Source: Leptolyngbyaceae cyanobacterium RM1_406_9
GTDB lineage: Bacteria; Cyanobacteriota; Cyanobacteriia; Elainellales; Elainellaceae
Direction of reading: 5' to 3'
NCBI GenBank assembly: GCA_012033355.1
Contig: JAAUQZ010000006.1
Span: 1-45,314 of the forward strand
DNA length: 45,314 nt
The notes below the pieces were generated by a model, which did not search any database, was not told the origin of the DNA, and saw nothing but the letters and a program-made list of their open reading frames with translations. A program made the position numbers and the translations under genes. Below are positions 28,100 to 35,580 of the stretch, piece by piece (position 1 is the first letter of the stretch; the number at the start of each line of letters is the position of its first letter).

Positions 28100-28506
28100 G
28101 CAATTTCGCTACCCGTTCGCACTCGCTATGTGTAGGTTGCAACAACGCTTCTTCGACAACCGTAAAATCTCAGTAAACTAGCGGTGCGATCGGTTGAATT
28201 GCGTAGCGGATTTTACTAGAATTCAGGTCAGGAAATTATTAGCCTTCATAATTTCCGTTCAGGGTTATCAGGGTACAAACACTTCTACTCCATTGATTGG
28301 TGCTTCTGCCAGGCTGCCGAGACGCGCACACAAATCACCCTTGTGGCGCTGTTAGCCTGGACACGAAGGAAAAGGAACGTTAACGCCAGCCCCCTTCGTT
28401 CACCTGAATAGAAGCCGTTGAAACACAGCTTCTCCTATCGGTAGCCTACCAAGTTCAGTTCGATTCTTCTCAAACGGACACTCAATTACTTAGGTAGGAA
28501 ACAATC
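28100..28506 (+). promoter_or_regulatory. 407-nt leader with strong predicted RNA structure before the PTPA-CTERM gene
   Basis: No coding sequence. On the + strand CCAGGCT (28309-28315) pairs with AGCCTGG (28354-28360), enclosing GCGC-A-CACAA pairing with TTGTG-GCGC around the loop ATCACCC. Next to it ACGAAGG (28363-28369) pairs with CCTTCGT (28393-28399). The perfect match of nested stems suggests a structured leader or small RNA. It does not match a riboswitch consensus I can recall. AGGTAGGAAA supplies a ribosome-binding site just before ATG 28507. Confidence 0.45.
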
Positions 28507-29124
28507 ATGAATTTGACTGCAATTAAATTAGGCGCGGCGATTGCTGCTACTGCAACTGCGGCTACGTTGATGGGCGGAGCGCCTGCTGAAGCACTTGTTG
28601 TAGCTGGAGACCGACTTAACTTTGCAGGTTCTGCTCAATTAAGTGATGTTACTGTAGGCTCCAATGCAACACTTAGTTTCAGCGACGTAACTATCGGAAC
28701 AAATAGTACATTCGCAACGTTCGGACCCAAAAACTCTACGATTACGGCTAATAATCTGACTTTAAATAGAACAGGGGCAACAGCTTGGAGTCTTATTTCT
28801 CCCAAGAGTCCTGAATTCTGGCTTGAAGGTTTGAATGGACATCAATTTGCACTTACTTCCTTCAACTTGACGGAAATGATAGGCGATGGAGAGAGTTTCT
28901 TTCGTGCCAGATACACTGGTTTCTTCACTCCGCCTGAAACCCCTGGACTTGGAACACTTACATCTCAGGGAGAGTTCGATATAGAAGGTTCTACCTTCTC
29001 TGCTTCGCTTAGAGCCGTTCCCACTCCCGCTCTAGTACCAGCTGCCCTCGGCTTCGGTGCGGCAATGCTGCGTAAGCGCAAAGAAGAAGAGGCAGGGAAG
29101 GAGACGGCTGAAGCAAAGGCATAA
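28507..29124 (+). CDS. PTPA-CTERM sorting-domain protein, secreted
   Basis: 205 aa. A signal peptide (MNLTAIKLGAAIAATATAAT, cleavage likely after AEA at 27-29) is followed by a beta-rich, Asn/Ser/Thr-rich domain of ~140 aa with no Cys. The C-terminus has VPTPALVPAALGFGAAMLRK from residue 171, then further basic residues (RKEEEAG...). This is the tripartite PTPA-CTERM signal: motif, hydrophobic helix, basic cluster. It is recognised by exosortases of cyanobacteria, and an exosortase gene lies 1.1 kb downstream. The protein is presumably processed at PTPA and exported or anchored at the surface. The function of the mature domain is unknown. No pilus or adhesin family is recognised. Confidence 0.85.
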   Translation: MNLTAIKLGAAIAATATAATLMGGAPAEALVVAGDRLNFAGSAQLSDVTVGSNATLSFSDVTIGTNSTFATFGPKNSTITANNLTLNRTGATAWSLISPKSPEFWLEGLNGHQFALTSFNLTEMIGDGESFFRARYTGFFTPPETPGLGTLTSQGEFDIEGSTFSASLRAVPTPALVPAALGFGAAMLRKRKEEEAGKETAEAKA

Positions 29125-29593
29125 GGCGACAATCTCCTCCTTGTCCTGATTCTCACGCTGGATGTTTGAAAAGATACGATGCCTGCTGTGTCAATTGCTT
29201 CTCAAACCTCTGAGCGCTCAGATCTGCGACTTCTTTAAGAAGTCGCAGATCTGACTCCTTAAACCAGTGACATTCGGTTCAGGCTATTTGTTCCACTGGT
29301 GATGCGTAAGTTTTGCCTGAGACTTTAGCAAACTCTGCTTCTACTGAGATCTTGCACTAGAGACAGGAGACATTGCACTAGCGCCTTGAGATCAATCTCA
29401 GGCTCAAAGCTAAAACTCGTTAAAACGAGTTGGAACGATCTCTGAGTAGGCGTTTGAGTCAGTTTCAACTGACTTGAGCTGTTAGCCCGGAATTGATTCC
29501 AGGGCGAGTCATCGGGCAACAGATCAGCTTGGTGCAAAACCTGAATCTACCTTCGTTTTTGTTTTTGGATTACTTCTACCTCTGGTATTTTCT
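29125..29593. other. 469-nt gene-less interval
   Basis: Apart from the palindrome at 29218-29254 no element is evident. No frame shows a family resemblance on either strand. The promoter of the HpsJ-exosortase pair should lie in its right half. Confidence 0.5.
29218..29254. repeat. Perfect 37-bp palindrome
   Basis: Two 18-bp arms (TCAGATCTGCGACTTCTT and its complement) are perfectly inverted about a single T at 29236. The form, arms plus one central base, repeats that of the palindrome at 5992-6038, though the sequence differs. It lies about 95 nt beyond the PTPA-CTERM stop; there is no U-tract after the stem, so terminator function is uncertain. Confidence 0.65.
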
Positions 29594-30202
29594 ATGACTT
29601 CTATTCCTGCTTCCATGTCTGGTGCTGCCCGTCCTGAGCGGACGAGGGGCATTTGTCAAATCGTGGGTTTTGTTTGTCTGTTTGGCTTTGCGCTAAATAT
29701 GCTGGTGCTGTTTTTGCCGCCTCAAATCGGTGATGCGGCATGGCGGATTGGCTTTTTGCAGCAGTTTGGCGATCGCAGCCTAGTCCTATTAATTGGAGCC
29801 GCACTTACCATTGCGGGTAGTCTTGATAGCCGCCGCTGGTCGCGGCAGTTCTCACTATTTTGTCTATTCTTAGGTGGAGTTTATCTGATTACCTGTTTGC
29901 TCGTGGTCAAAGATACACTCAGCTTGCGGCAGGTCGCCCTGAGCAACATCAGCGCTCAGGAAACTCAGGTGCAAAATGAGATTCGCAATGCTCAATCTAA
30001 CCCCGCAGCGCTAGGGGAAAACATTACGTTAGAAGATTTGCAGCGAGCTTCTCAAACCCTGTCAGGGCAAGCCACCGTTGTTAAGCAAGCTGCTCAAACA
30101 ACCGTGCTAAAAACCGGAATCACTAGCGTAATTAACTTAGTGGCGATCGGGCTGGGACTCATCGGTTTGGGTCGCTATGGAATGTCTACACGCCAGCGGT
30201 AA
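29594..30202 (+). CDS. HpsJ-like protein, exosortase-associated
   Basis: 202 aa membrane protein with three helices near the N-terminus (QIVGFVCLFGFALNMLVLFL, then SLVLLIGAALTIAG, then FSLFCLFLGGVYLITCLLVV), a helical linker rich in Gln/Asn/Ser (about 105-165), and a C-terminal helix (ITSVINLVAIGLGLIGLGRY). This is the layout of HpsJ and HpsJ-like proteins that accompany cyanoexosortases and hormogonium polysaccharide genes. Its exact role is unknown. The start is ATG 29594 and the stop is 6 nt before the exosortase ATG, so the two are one operon and probably one functional unit. Confidence 0.82.
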   Translation: MTSIPASMSGAARPERTRGICQIVGFVCLFGFALNMLVLFLPPQIGDAAWRIGFLQQFGDRSLVLLIGAALTIAGSLDSRRWSRQFSLFCLFLGGVYLITCLLVVKDTLSLRQVALSNISAQETQVQNEIRNAQSNPAALGENITLEDLQRASQTLSGQATVVKQAAQTTVLKTGITSVINLVAIGLGLIGLGRYGMSTRQR

Positions 30203-30208
30203 TTGATC

Positions 30209-31120
30209 ATGAAAGTGAAGACGATAAACACTGCGGAATTTTGGCTGCACAAAAGCCTGGAAAGCTTTCATAGTCGCATGGTAACGCTAGGACTGTTTGT
30301 CGTTGCCTGCTACCTGCCCCTCTGGTTGACCAAACTGGTCGTGGGAACGCTGCACGGCGGCGGCGCAATTTTTACCGCTGCGGCTCTGGTGTTGGGGCTT
30401 CATCGCCTGTGGCAGCAGCGGCAGGAGTTGGCAGGTCTGGAGGTGAATGAGGGCGATCGCACGTTAGGGTATTTCCTCATTGGAATTAGCCTACTGCTGT
30501 TGCCCCTAGGCTTCTCAACTCTCTGGATTCAGCGAGTGGTCTGGCTTCAGGCATTTGCAGGGATTGCCCTAAGTTCCTGGGGAGCCACAGTGTTTGGACG
30601 TTACCCCATTCCCACTTTCCTGATTGTGCTGGGACTTTTTCCAGAACCCACTGCGGTTGGCGTGACGCTCTGGCAAACTTTTACTCCACCTCAAATGTTA
30701 GAAAGGTTAATGGCATGGAGTGGCACGATTGGCTTAAAGGCAATCGGTCAACCCGCTGTGCTGCTTAACCCAGTCTCCATTGCGCTCCCTGGAGGAGCCG
30801 TTGAAGTGAACTGGGGATGCAGCGGTTTTGATATGGCAACTGTGATGGCGATCGCCAGTCTTGTAGTTGGGTTAGCCATTCGAGAGGCGATCGCCAAAGT
30901 CACTCTCATGGTGGTCATTGGAATTGCCCTGGCACTCATCGCTAATGTTCCTCGAATTATGCTGCTGGCACTTTCAGAAGCCTATTGGGGCAAGGGCGCA
31001 TTTGACTTCTGGCATGGCCCCTGGGGTGGGCAAATTTTTGCCGGAACAATTTTCACAATTTACTATTATGTCGTCATGGCAATTCGCAAAAACATACTTC
31101 AAGTCGCTCACACTAGCTAA
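30209..31120 (+). CDS. Cyanoexosortase (exosortase/archaeosortase family), possibly type C
   Basis: 303 aa, about eight membrane helices. The exosortase catalytic triad is visible: Cys204 in NWGCSGFD, Arg249 in NVPRIMLL and His269 in DFWHGPWGG. These proteases/transpeptidases cleave C-terminal sorting signals of exported proteins such as the PTPA-CTERM protein at 28507. ATG 30209 is the start; a TTG two codons upstream is unlikely. The neighbouring HpsJ-like gene is of the kind that accompanies cyanoexosortase types; I cannot fix the subtype. The gene stands inside an exopolysaccharide locus, a context common for exosortases. Confidence 0.9.
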   Translation: MKVKTINTAEFWLHKSLESFHSRMVTLGLFVVACYLPLWLTKLVVGTLHGGGAIFTAAALVLGLHRLWQQRQELAGLEVNEGDRTLGYFLIGISLLLLPLGFSTLWIQRVVWLQAFAGIALSSWGATVFGRYPIPTFLIVLGLFPEPTAVGVTLWQTFTPPQMLERLMAWSGTIGLKAIGQPAVLLNPVSIALPGGAVEVNWGCSGFDMATVMAIASLVVGLAIREAIAKVTLMVVIGIALALIANVPRIMLLALSEAYWGKGAFDFWHGPWGGQIFAGTIFTIYYYVVMAIRKNILQVAHTS

Positions 31121-31764
31121 AAGTAACTGCTTTTAGGAATGAAATTAAATAAATTACGCCTTTTATGGGATAGGCATCCTGCATATTCAATTAGGTGAAA
31201 CATCACTGTAGAAATTTAAAAGTTCCCTTCTCAAGGCTACTGTGTACACACAAGTCTTCTAATCCAGTCAAACGCTGGGTTTGATCCTCCCTAACCCTCC
31301 TTAAAAAGGAGGGAACTGAACTCAAAATCCCCCTTTTGAAGGGGGATTTAGGGGGATCGAGCCGGATTTTGGACTCTAGTACAAGATGTGTGTACACAGT
31401 AGCTTCTCAAGGGTGTTTAGGGGGATCTTCACAGACGTACTAAACAACCAAAAAGCTTCCAAGAAATCTCGTAAATTTCTTGAAAAAGTGGAAAAAAGTT
31501 CTTGATACTTCTCAAATTCCCTGTAATAGTATTCAAGTAAGTAAAAGGGTTGCATTTTTAACAGACTGGTTCAGCAATTTCTACGGAAATCAAGATGGGT
31601 TGCAAACCTACTAATTGATGATTAAATTCAAGCCACAAACCTTGATTTCCTACAGCTAAATAACTCAAAGCTTGAATGTAGGAGTTGGGCTTCGATGGTC
31701 ATTTGATCTCAGTCCCTCCACCGTAACCTTCTAATGTTCCTCGTTAACCGAGGGGGAGGTCGAA
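31121..31764. other. 644-nt gene-less interval holding a MITE
   Basis: The left half is the 168-bp MITE at 31236-31403. Beyond it is the rest of the GGGTGTTTAGGGGGATC repeat into which the MITE went. Further right, AAGAAATctcgtaAATTTCTT (about 31460) and CCTCG-TTAAC-CGAGG (31739-31753) are small hairpins. GGGGGAGG at about 31752-31759 supplies the ribosome-binding site for the next gene. Otherwise nothing seen. Confidence 0.5.
31236..31403. mobile_element. MITE, 168 bp, with 8-bp target duplication
   Basis: The ends GCTACTGTGTACACACA (31236-31252) and TGTGTGTACACAGTAGC (31387-31403) are perfect 17-bp inverted repeats. The element is flanked on both sides by TTCTCAAG (31228-31235 and 31404-31411), a perfect 8-bp target-site duplication. 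Without it the flanks rejoin as CCCTTCTCAAGGGTG. It contains internal inverted repeats (CCTCCTTAAAAAGGAGG, and CCCCCTTTTGAAGGGGG). There is no coding capacity, so it was mobilised by a transposase from elsewhere. The source IS family cannot be told from this window. Confidence 0.85.
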
Positions 31765-32211
31765 TTGCAGAAAAGGTGTAACCGAAATCGGAAGCGCTCA
31801 AAGCGACGGGCAATCTTTTGCCCCACTCACAACTGTGTGCTGGATAGTGTAAGTCAAAAACATTCGTTGTTTGCCGACCGACCCGGACAGCTTCAAGAGC
31901 GAGGCATCAGCCGCCGTAACGCCTTAATGTTAGTTGCAGATCAGTCAGCCGTCATGCTCACAGGTGAGTGGCTAGAAGCATTCTGGTGTGCAGAATGTCA
32001 GGAAACTCGCTGGTATCATGTCCGCAAACAGGAGAGAGAAAACTCTTCTCAGGCAGCATCCTATCACCTATCAATTGCCCCCTCTGAACTTTGGCAGCAG
32101 GTGACAGGCGTAATCCACCCTCGCGGCAATCCCTCGGTTAGTGAGTTTACTCGTAGACAGTCTCGAATGCTGCGCCACAATCAAATCAAAGACTTTAACT
32201 TCACGATTTAA
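31765..32211 (+). CDS. Conserved Cys-rich hypothetical protein
   Basis: 148 aa. It starts at TTG 31765, supported by GGGGGAGG six nt upstream. The N-terminus is very basic (QKRCNRNRKRSKRRAIFC), then CPTHNC (around residues 18-24) and CAEC (around 76-79) give two Cys pairs, a possible zinc ribbon or knuckle. The rest is polar, ending ESTRRQSRMLRHNQIKD-like basic sequence. I do not recognise a named family. Four nt separate its stop from the ABC exporter ATG, so the two are surely cotranscribed; a regulatory or RNA/DNA-binding role for the small protein is a guess from the basic residues and Cys pairs. Confidence 0.65.
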   Translation: MQKRCNRNRKRSKRRAIFCPTHNCVLDSVSQKHSLFADRPGQLQERGISRRNALMLVADQSAVMLTGEWLEAFWCAECQETRWYHVRKQERENSSQAASYHLSIAPSELWQQVTGVIHPRGNPSVSEFTRRQSRMLRHNQIKDFNFTI

Positions 32212-32215
32212 CCTC

Positions 32216-34045
32216 ATGGCGATCGAAGCTGTAAAACAGTTTAGAGCAACACTAAATACCCCTGCCTATCGCCTGATTGTGGCGACTGCCAATCGAAACT
32301 GGTCATTGTTAGCCGTTACTCTACTCACCAATTTACTTAGTGCTTTACTAGAGGGCAGTACACTGGGTGTTATTTATCTAGCAATTTCGCTACTGTCAGA
32401 TGGAGCGCAAGAGCAACAGTTGCCTGCGGTGGTAGAGCGATCGCTCTCAATCATCTCCCTCCCCAACGAACTCCTGTTTCTAGCACTGCTAGGAGTTGCC
32501 GTACTACTACAAACTCTGCTAGCCCTCAGCAACTACGCCAACAAAGTCGGAGCCGCCTACCTGTCAGCCCGAGCGCAACCCCAAGTCACAGGGCGCGTGT
32601 TCGAGCAAATCATGTCCTTTAGCTTTGCTTGCGCCAGTCACTACAAAATCGGTGATCTGGTGATGTTTGCAAACAATTCAGCCTTCGCTGTAAACAACCA
32701 GATCCAAACTCTAAATGGTTTGATTGTTAGTCTCACATTTAATATTGTCTATGCCGTAATTCTGGTTAGCCTATCGCCTTTACTAGCACTAGTGGCTGTT
32801 GTCCTAGCTGTTGTCATAATTGTTGTTCAGCGACAGCTGCTACCTCGGTTACGGGCAACGGCTCACCAATTGAATTCTACGCAAGTAGAGTTGAGCAAAC
32901 GGATGACGGAGAATATTCAAGCCTTGCGCTTGCTGCACACCTTTGGTACCCAACAACGGGCAACCGATGAAGTAACGCTACTATTACAAGAAGTGCAGAC
33001 TCAGCTACAGCAACGGGCAAAAATATTTCATCTGCCGGAGCCAATTTTAGACGTTCTGCCTATTCTGTCTCTCGCTATTCTGGCAGCACTAGCCTATGGC
33101 ATGAGTGATGCATCGGAAACGATTTTGCCGCTGTTAGTCACGTTCTTATTAGCGCTACAGCGGTTATCAGTCCGTCTGCGGGGCGTAGCTGGAGCATTTA
33201 CTCAACTGGCAGACAATAGCGCCAATATGCAACGACTCAACAGTATTCTGGAAACTAGCGACAAACAGTTTGACATAGTTGGGGGTGAACAGTTTGAGTC
33301 CTTGCAGACAGATATCTGCTTTGAAGAAGTGAGCCTCTCTTACACTAATGATCACTCTCCAGCATTGCAAAACTTAAGCTTTAGGATTCCTAAGAACCAA
33401 GTGACAGCTCTGGTAGGACAATCAGGAGCGGGAAAATCTTCGATTGTGGATCTACTAATTGGGCTATACCAGCCGAGTTTTGGACAGATTACTGTAAATG
33501 GAAAAAGCCTGCACAACTACAACCAGGTAAGCTGGCGGCAGCACATTGGCGTAGTCAGTCAAGATACATTTATCTTCAACAGCAGCATTCTAGATAACCT
33601 TCGCTACGGTAGACCCAACGCAACATTTGGGGATGTGGTAGAAGCAGCTAAAGCAGCCCAAGCACATCAGTTTATTGTAGATATGCCTGATGGCTACGAA
33701 ACGATTGTAGGTGAGCGTGGCTATCGCCTATCAGGGGGACAACGGCAGCGACTAGCGCTAGCCAGAGCAATTTTGAAACAGCCAGACGTTTTGATTTTAG
33801 ATGAAGCAACTAGTGCGTTAGACAGCGAATCTGAGCGATTGATCCAGCAAGCACTAGCTGAGTTTCAACAAAACCGAACTGTAATTGTTATTGCTCATCG
33901 CTTATCTACAATTGCTGAAGCCGACCAAATTGTAGTTTTGGAGAAAGGGCAGCTTGTAGAGGTAGGAAGCCACAATATGCTGATGAGAAAGCAGGGGCGA
34001 TATGCTCACTACTGGAACTTACAAACCCAAGGAGCTGTTGTTTGA
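32216..34045 (+). CDS. MsbA-type ABC exporter, fused permease and ATPase
   Basis: 609 aa from ATG 32216; an open frame upstream overlaps the previous gene and is not used. The N-terminal half has about six membrane helices. The ATPase half shows Walker A GQSGAGKSS, the Q loop in GVVSQDTFIFN, signature LSGGQRQRLALARAIL, Walker B VLILDEATSALDSE and the H loop IAHRLSTIAEADQI. This is the half-transporter type that dimerises, as in MsbA or lipid-linked oligosaccharide flippases such as PglK. In a polysaccharide locus it is a good candidate to flip a lipid-linked oligosaccharide, although peptide export is also possible. The 4-nt gap links it to the Cys-rich protein upstream. Confidence 0.9.
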   Translation: MAIEAVKQFRATLNTPAYRLIVATANRNWSLLAVTLLTNLLSALLEGSTLGVIYLAISLLSDGAQEQQLPAVVERSLSIISLPNELLFLALLGVAVLLQTLLALSNYANKVGAAYLSARAQPQVTGRVFEQIMSFSFACASHYKIGDLVMFANNSAFAVNNQIQTLNGLIVSLTFNIVYAVILVSLSPLLALVAVVLAVVIIVVQRQLLPRLRATAHQLNSTQVELSKRMTENIQALRLLHTFGTQQRATDEVTLLLQEVQTQLQQRAKIFHLPEPILDVLPILSLAILAALAYGMSDASETILPLLVTFLLALQRLSVRLRGVAGAFTQLADNSANMQRLNSILETSDKQFDIVGGEQFESLQTDICFEEVSLSYTNDHSPALQNLSFRIPKNQVTALVGQSGAGKSSIVDLLIGLYQPSFGQITVNGKSLHNYNQVSWRQHIGVVSQDTFIFNSSILDNLRYGRPNATFGDVVEAAKAAQAHQFIVDMPDGYETIVGERGYRLSGGQRQRLALARAILKQPDVLILDEATSALDSESERLIQQALAEFQQNRTVIVIAHRLSTIAEADQIVVLEKGQLVEVGSHNMLMRKQGRYAHYWNLQTQGAVV

Positions 34046-34116
34046 GCAGGAACAGCATATCCTTGGTGAGAATTTAGCCTCTGTTAAAACGCTGTTTTCC
34101 ACAGAAACACATAACG

Positions 34117-35508
34117 ATGATCCCCAAAATTATTCATAGAATCTGGATTGGCAACTCTGAAATGCCGCCCGAGTTTCAAAAGTTCTGGAAAACTTGGAAG
34201 TACTTTCATCCAGGCTGGGAGTTTTTTGACTGGGATGATAGCAATATACAAAATCTCTCCTTATATCCATTGATAACGCAGGTAAAAGTACCTGCTGCTG
34301 CCGCAGATATTGCAAGATACGAACTACTGTATCGTTATGGAGGTATTTATGTTGACTGTGATCTTGAATGCAAAAAAAACGTAGAAGAATTAATCTGGAA
34401 TGCAGATTTTGTTGTATGTAATGAAAACGATAACTTTGGATGTCTTTGCTCTAATAGCTTTTTTGCTGCCGAAACCACACATAAAATACTTGAAAAAGCA
34501 GTCAATGAATTATTAGAAACTGATATTGGTACAATTAATAGCTCGAGCCCTGCTGCTGTCACAGGACCATATTTCTTTAGAAGAATTATTAATAATTACA
34601 GAGTTAAGATTTTACCCACGGAAACTCTTTATCCTTATATGCACTTCAAAAGGGACTATTACAGATTTGCTCCCGATAAAATTTATGCTATTCATCATTG
34701 GCATAATAGCTGGCTACCTCTTGACTCGCTCAAATGGTTGGCGGAACGTCAACTACTGAATGGAGACTACTTGAGTTGCTTGGAGACTTGTCACAAAGTT
34801 AGTTGTCGATTTGGTTCTGACACGCAAATTTCCCTGATTTCATCCAAATCGACCCAAGCAATTCGTCAACGCAAGACGATCTTGAAGCTTCTTAGAAAGC
34901 CTCTTTTTGAACCCATGCTGATTTACTTTCAAGATCTTGCTATTTCTCGGATTCTTCTAAAGGAGGAAAGTCAGGCTAACAGCAGAAAAAGTAGTTTGCA
35001 ATCTCTTCTAGGAAGAGCCATGAAAAAAATCAATAGAAAGATTATCAATAGCAACTTTTTTAAGGTGCATTCTAATCATTTATTAGATTACGCATTTGCA
35101 AATTTATCTGCTAATAAAGTTATTTTTTTTGGCACTCTGGATGAAGGTTCATCAAGTATTTTAAATTTATACATCGAGGAATATCAGAATGTCATCGTGA
35201 CTATTTTTAATTCTGTCGAGGACGAACTTCACATTACTCAATCCGATATCCTTCAAGTTGATGTTGATGGCTATGATGAAGTTCTTCTAAAAGAATTGCT
35301 AAAATACTCTTCTCCAAAAATAATTTTGCTTCAACTCTTTGAAAAGTTCTCAAAAGAGAGAGAAAAGATTTTAAGCTTCTTAAGAAGTGAAGGATATTTC
35401 ATTTTTATGTCCTCAGGTTCTCAAACTCTAACTGCCTGCCAGCGCCAAACTTTTTATGATTTTTGTCTTCATATGTCTACTCATTATTCTATGTTTCCAG
35501 AACTTTAG
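34117..35508 (+). CDS. GT32-type glycosyltransferase with a C-terminal FkbM-like segment
   Basis: 463 aa. The N-terminus MIPKIIHRIWIGNSEMPPEF, AADIARYELLYRYGGIYVDC and the DxD of VDCD are characteristic of GT32 (Och1-like, DXD-type sugar transferase; Pfam Gly_transf_sug). The enzyme uses a nucleotide sugar and Mn/Mg. From residue ~375 the sequence ILQVDVDGYDEVLLKELLKY and SPKIILLQLFEKF resembles the end of FkbM-type methyltransferases (the I-x-D-V-E-G-Y region), without a visible SAM glycine loop. The middle (about 220-345) is not recognised. The gene is AT-rich compared with the flanks, with a different codon feel, suggesting transfer. Gap to the ABC exporter is 71 nt. Confidence 0.82.
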   Translation: MIPKIIHRIWIGNSEMPPEFQKFWKTWKYFHPGWEFFDWDDSNIQNLSLYPLITQVKVPAAAADIARYELLYRYGGIYVDCDLECKKNVEELIWNADFVVCNENDNFGCLCSNSFFAAETTHKILEKAVNELLETDIGTINSSSPAAVTGPYFFRRIINNYRVKILPTETLYPYMHFKRDYYRFAPDKIYAIHHWHNSWLPLDSLKWLAERQLLNGDYLSCLETCHKVSCRFGSDTQISLISSKSTQAIRQRKTILKLLRKPLFEPMLIYFQDLAISRILLKEESQANSRKSSLQSLLGRAMKKINRKIINSNFFKVHSNHLLDYAFANLSANKVIFFGTLDEGSSSILNLYIEEYQNVIVTIFNSVEDELHITQSDILQVDVDGYDEVLLKELLKYSSPKIILLQLFEKFSKEREKILSFLRSEGYFIFMSSGSQTLTACQRQTFYDFCLHMSTHYSMFPEL

Positions 35509-35580
35509 ATAGCAGTGAAGTGGTTTAGATACCATAATTTTTGCTTCAAGCTCAAATCTCAACTGGTCTAAAACTGAAAC

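Noticed and set aside
28250-28400. Possible glutamine (glnA/downstream-peptide) riboswitch
   Set aside because: CGTTCA and AAGGAACG elements are present, but the conserved ACGGAAGTAGG-type core and proper spacing are not.
31203-31397. 64-codon frame on the minus strand
   Set aside because: Lies within the MITE and consists of repeat sequence.
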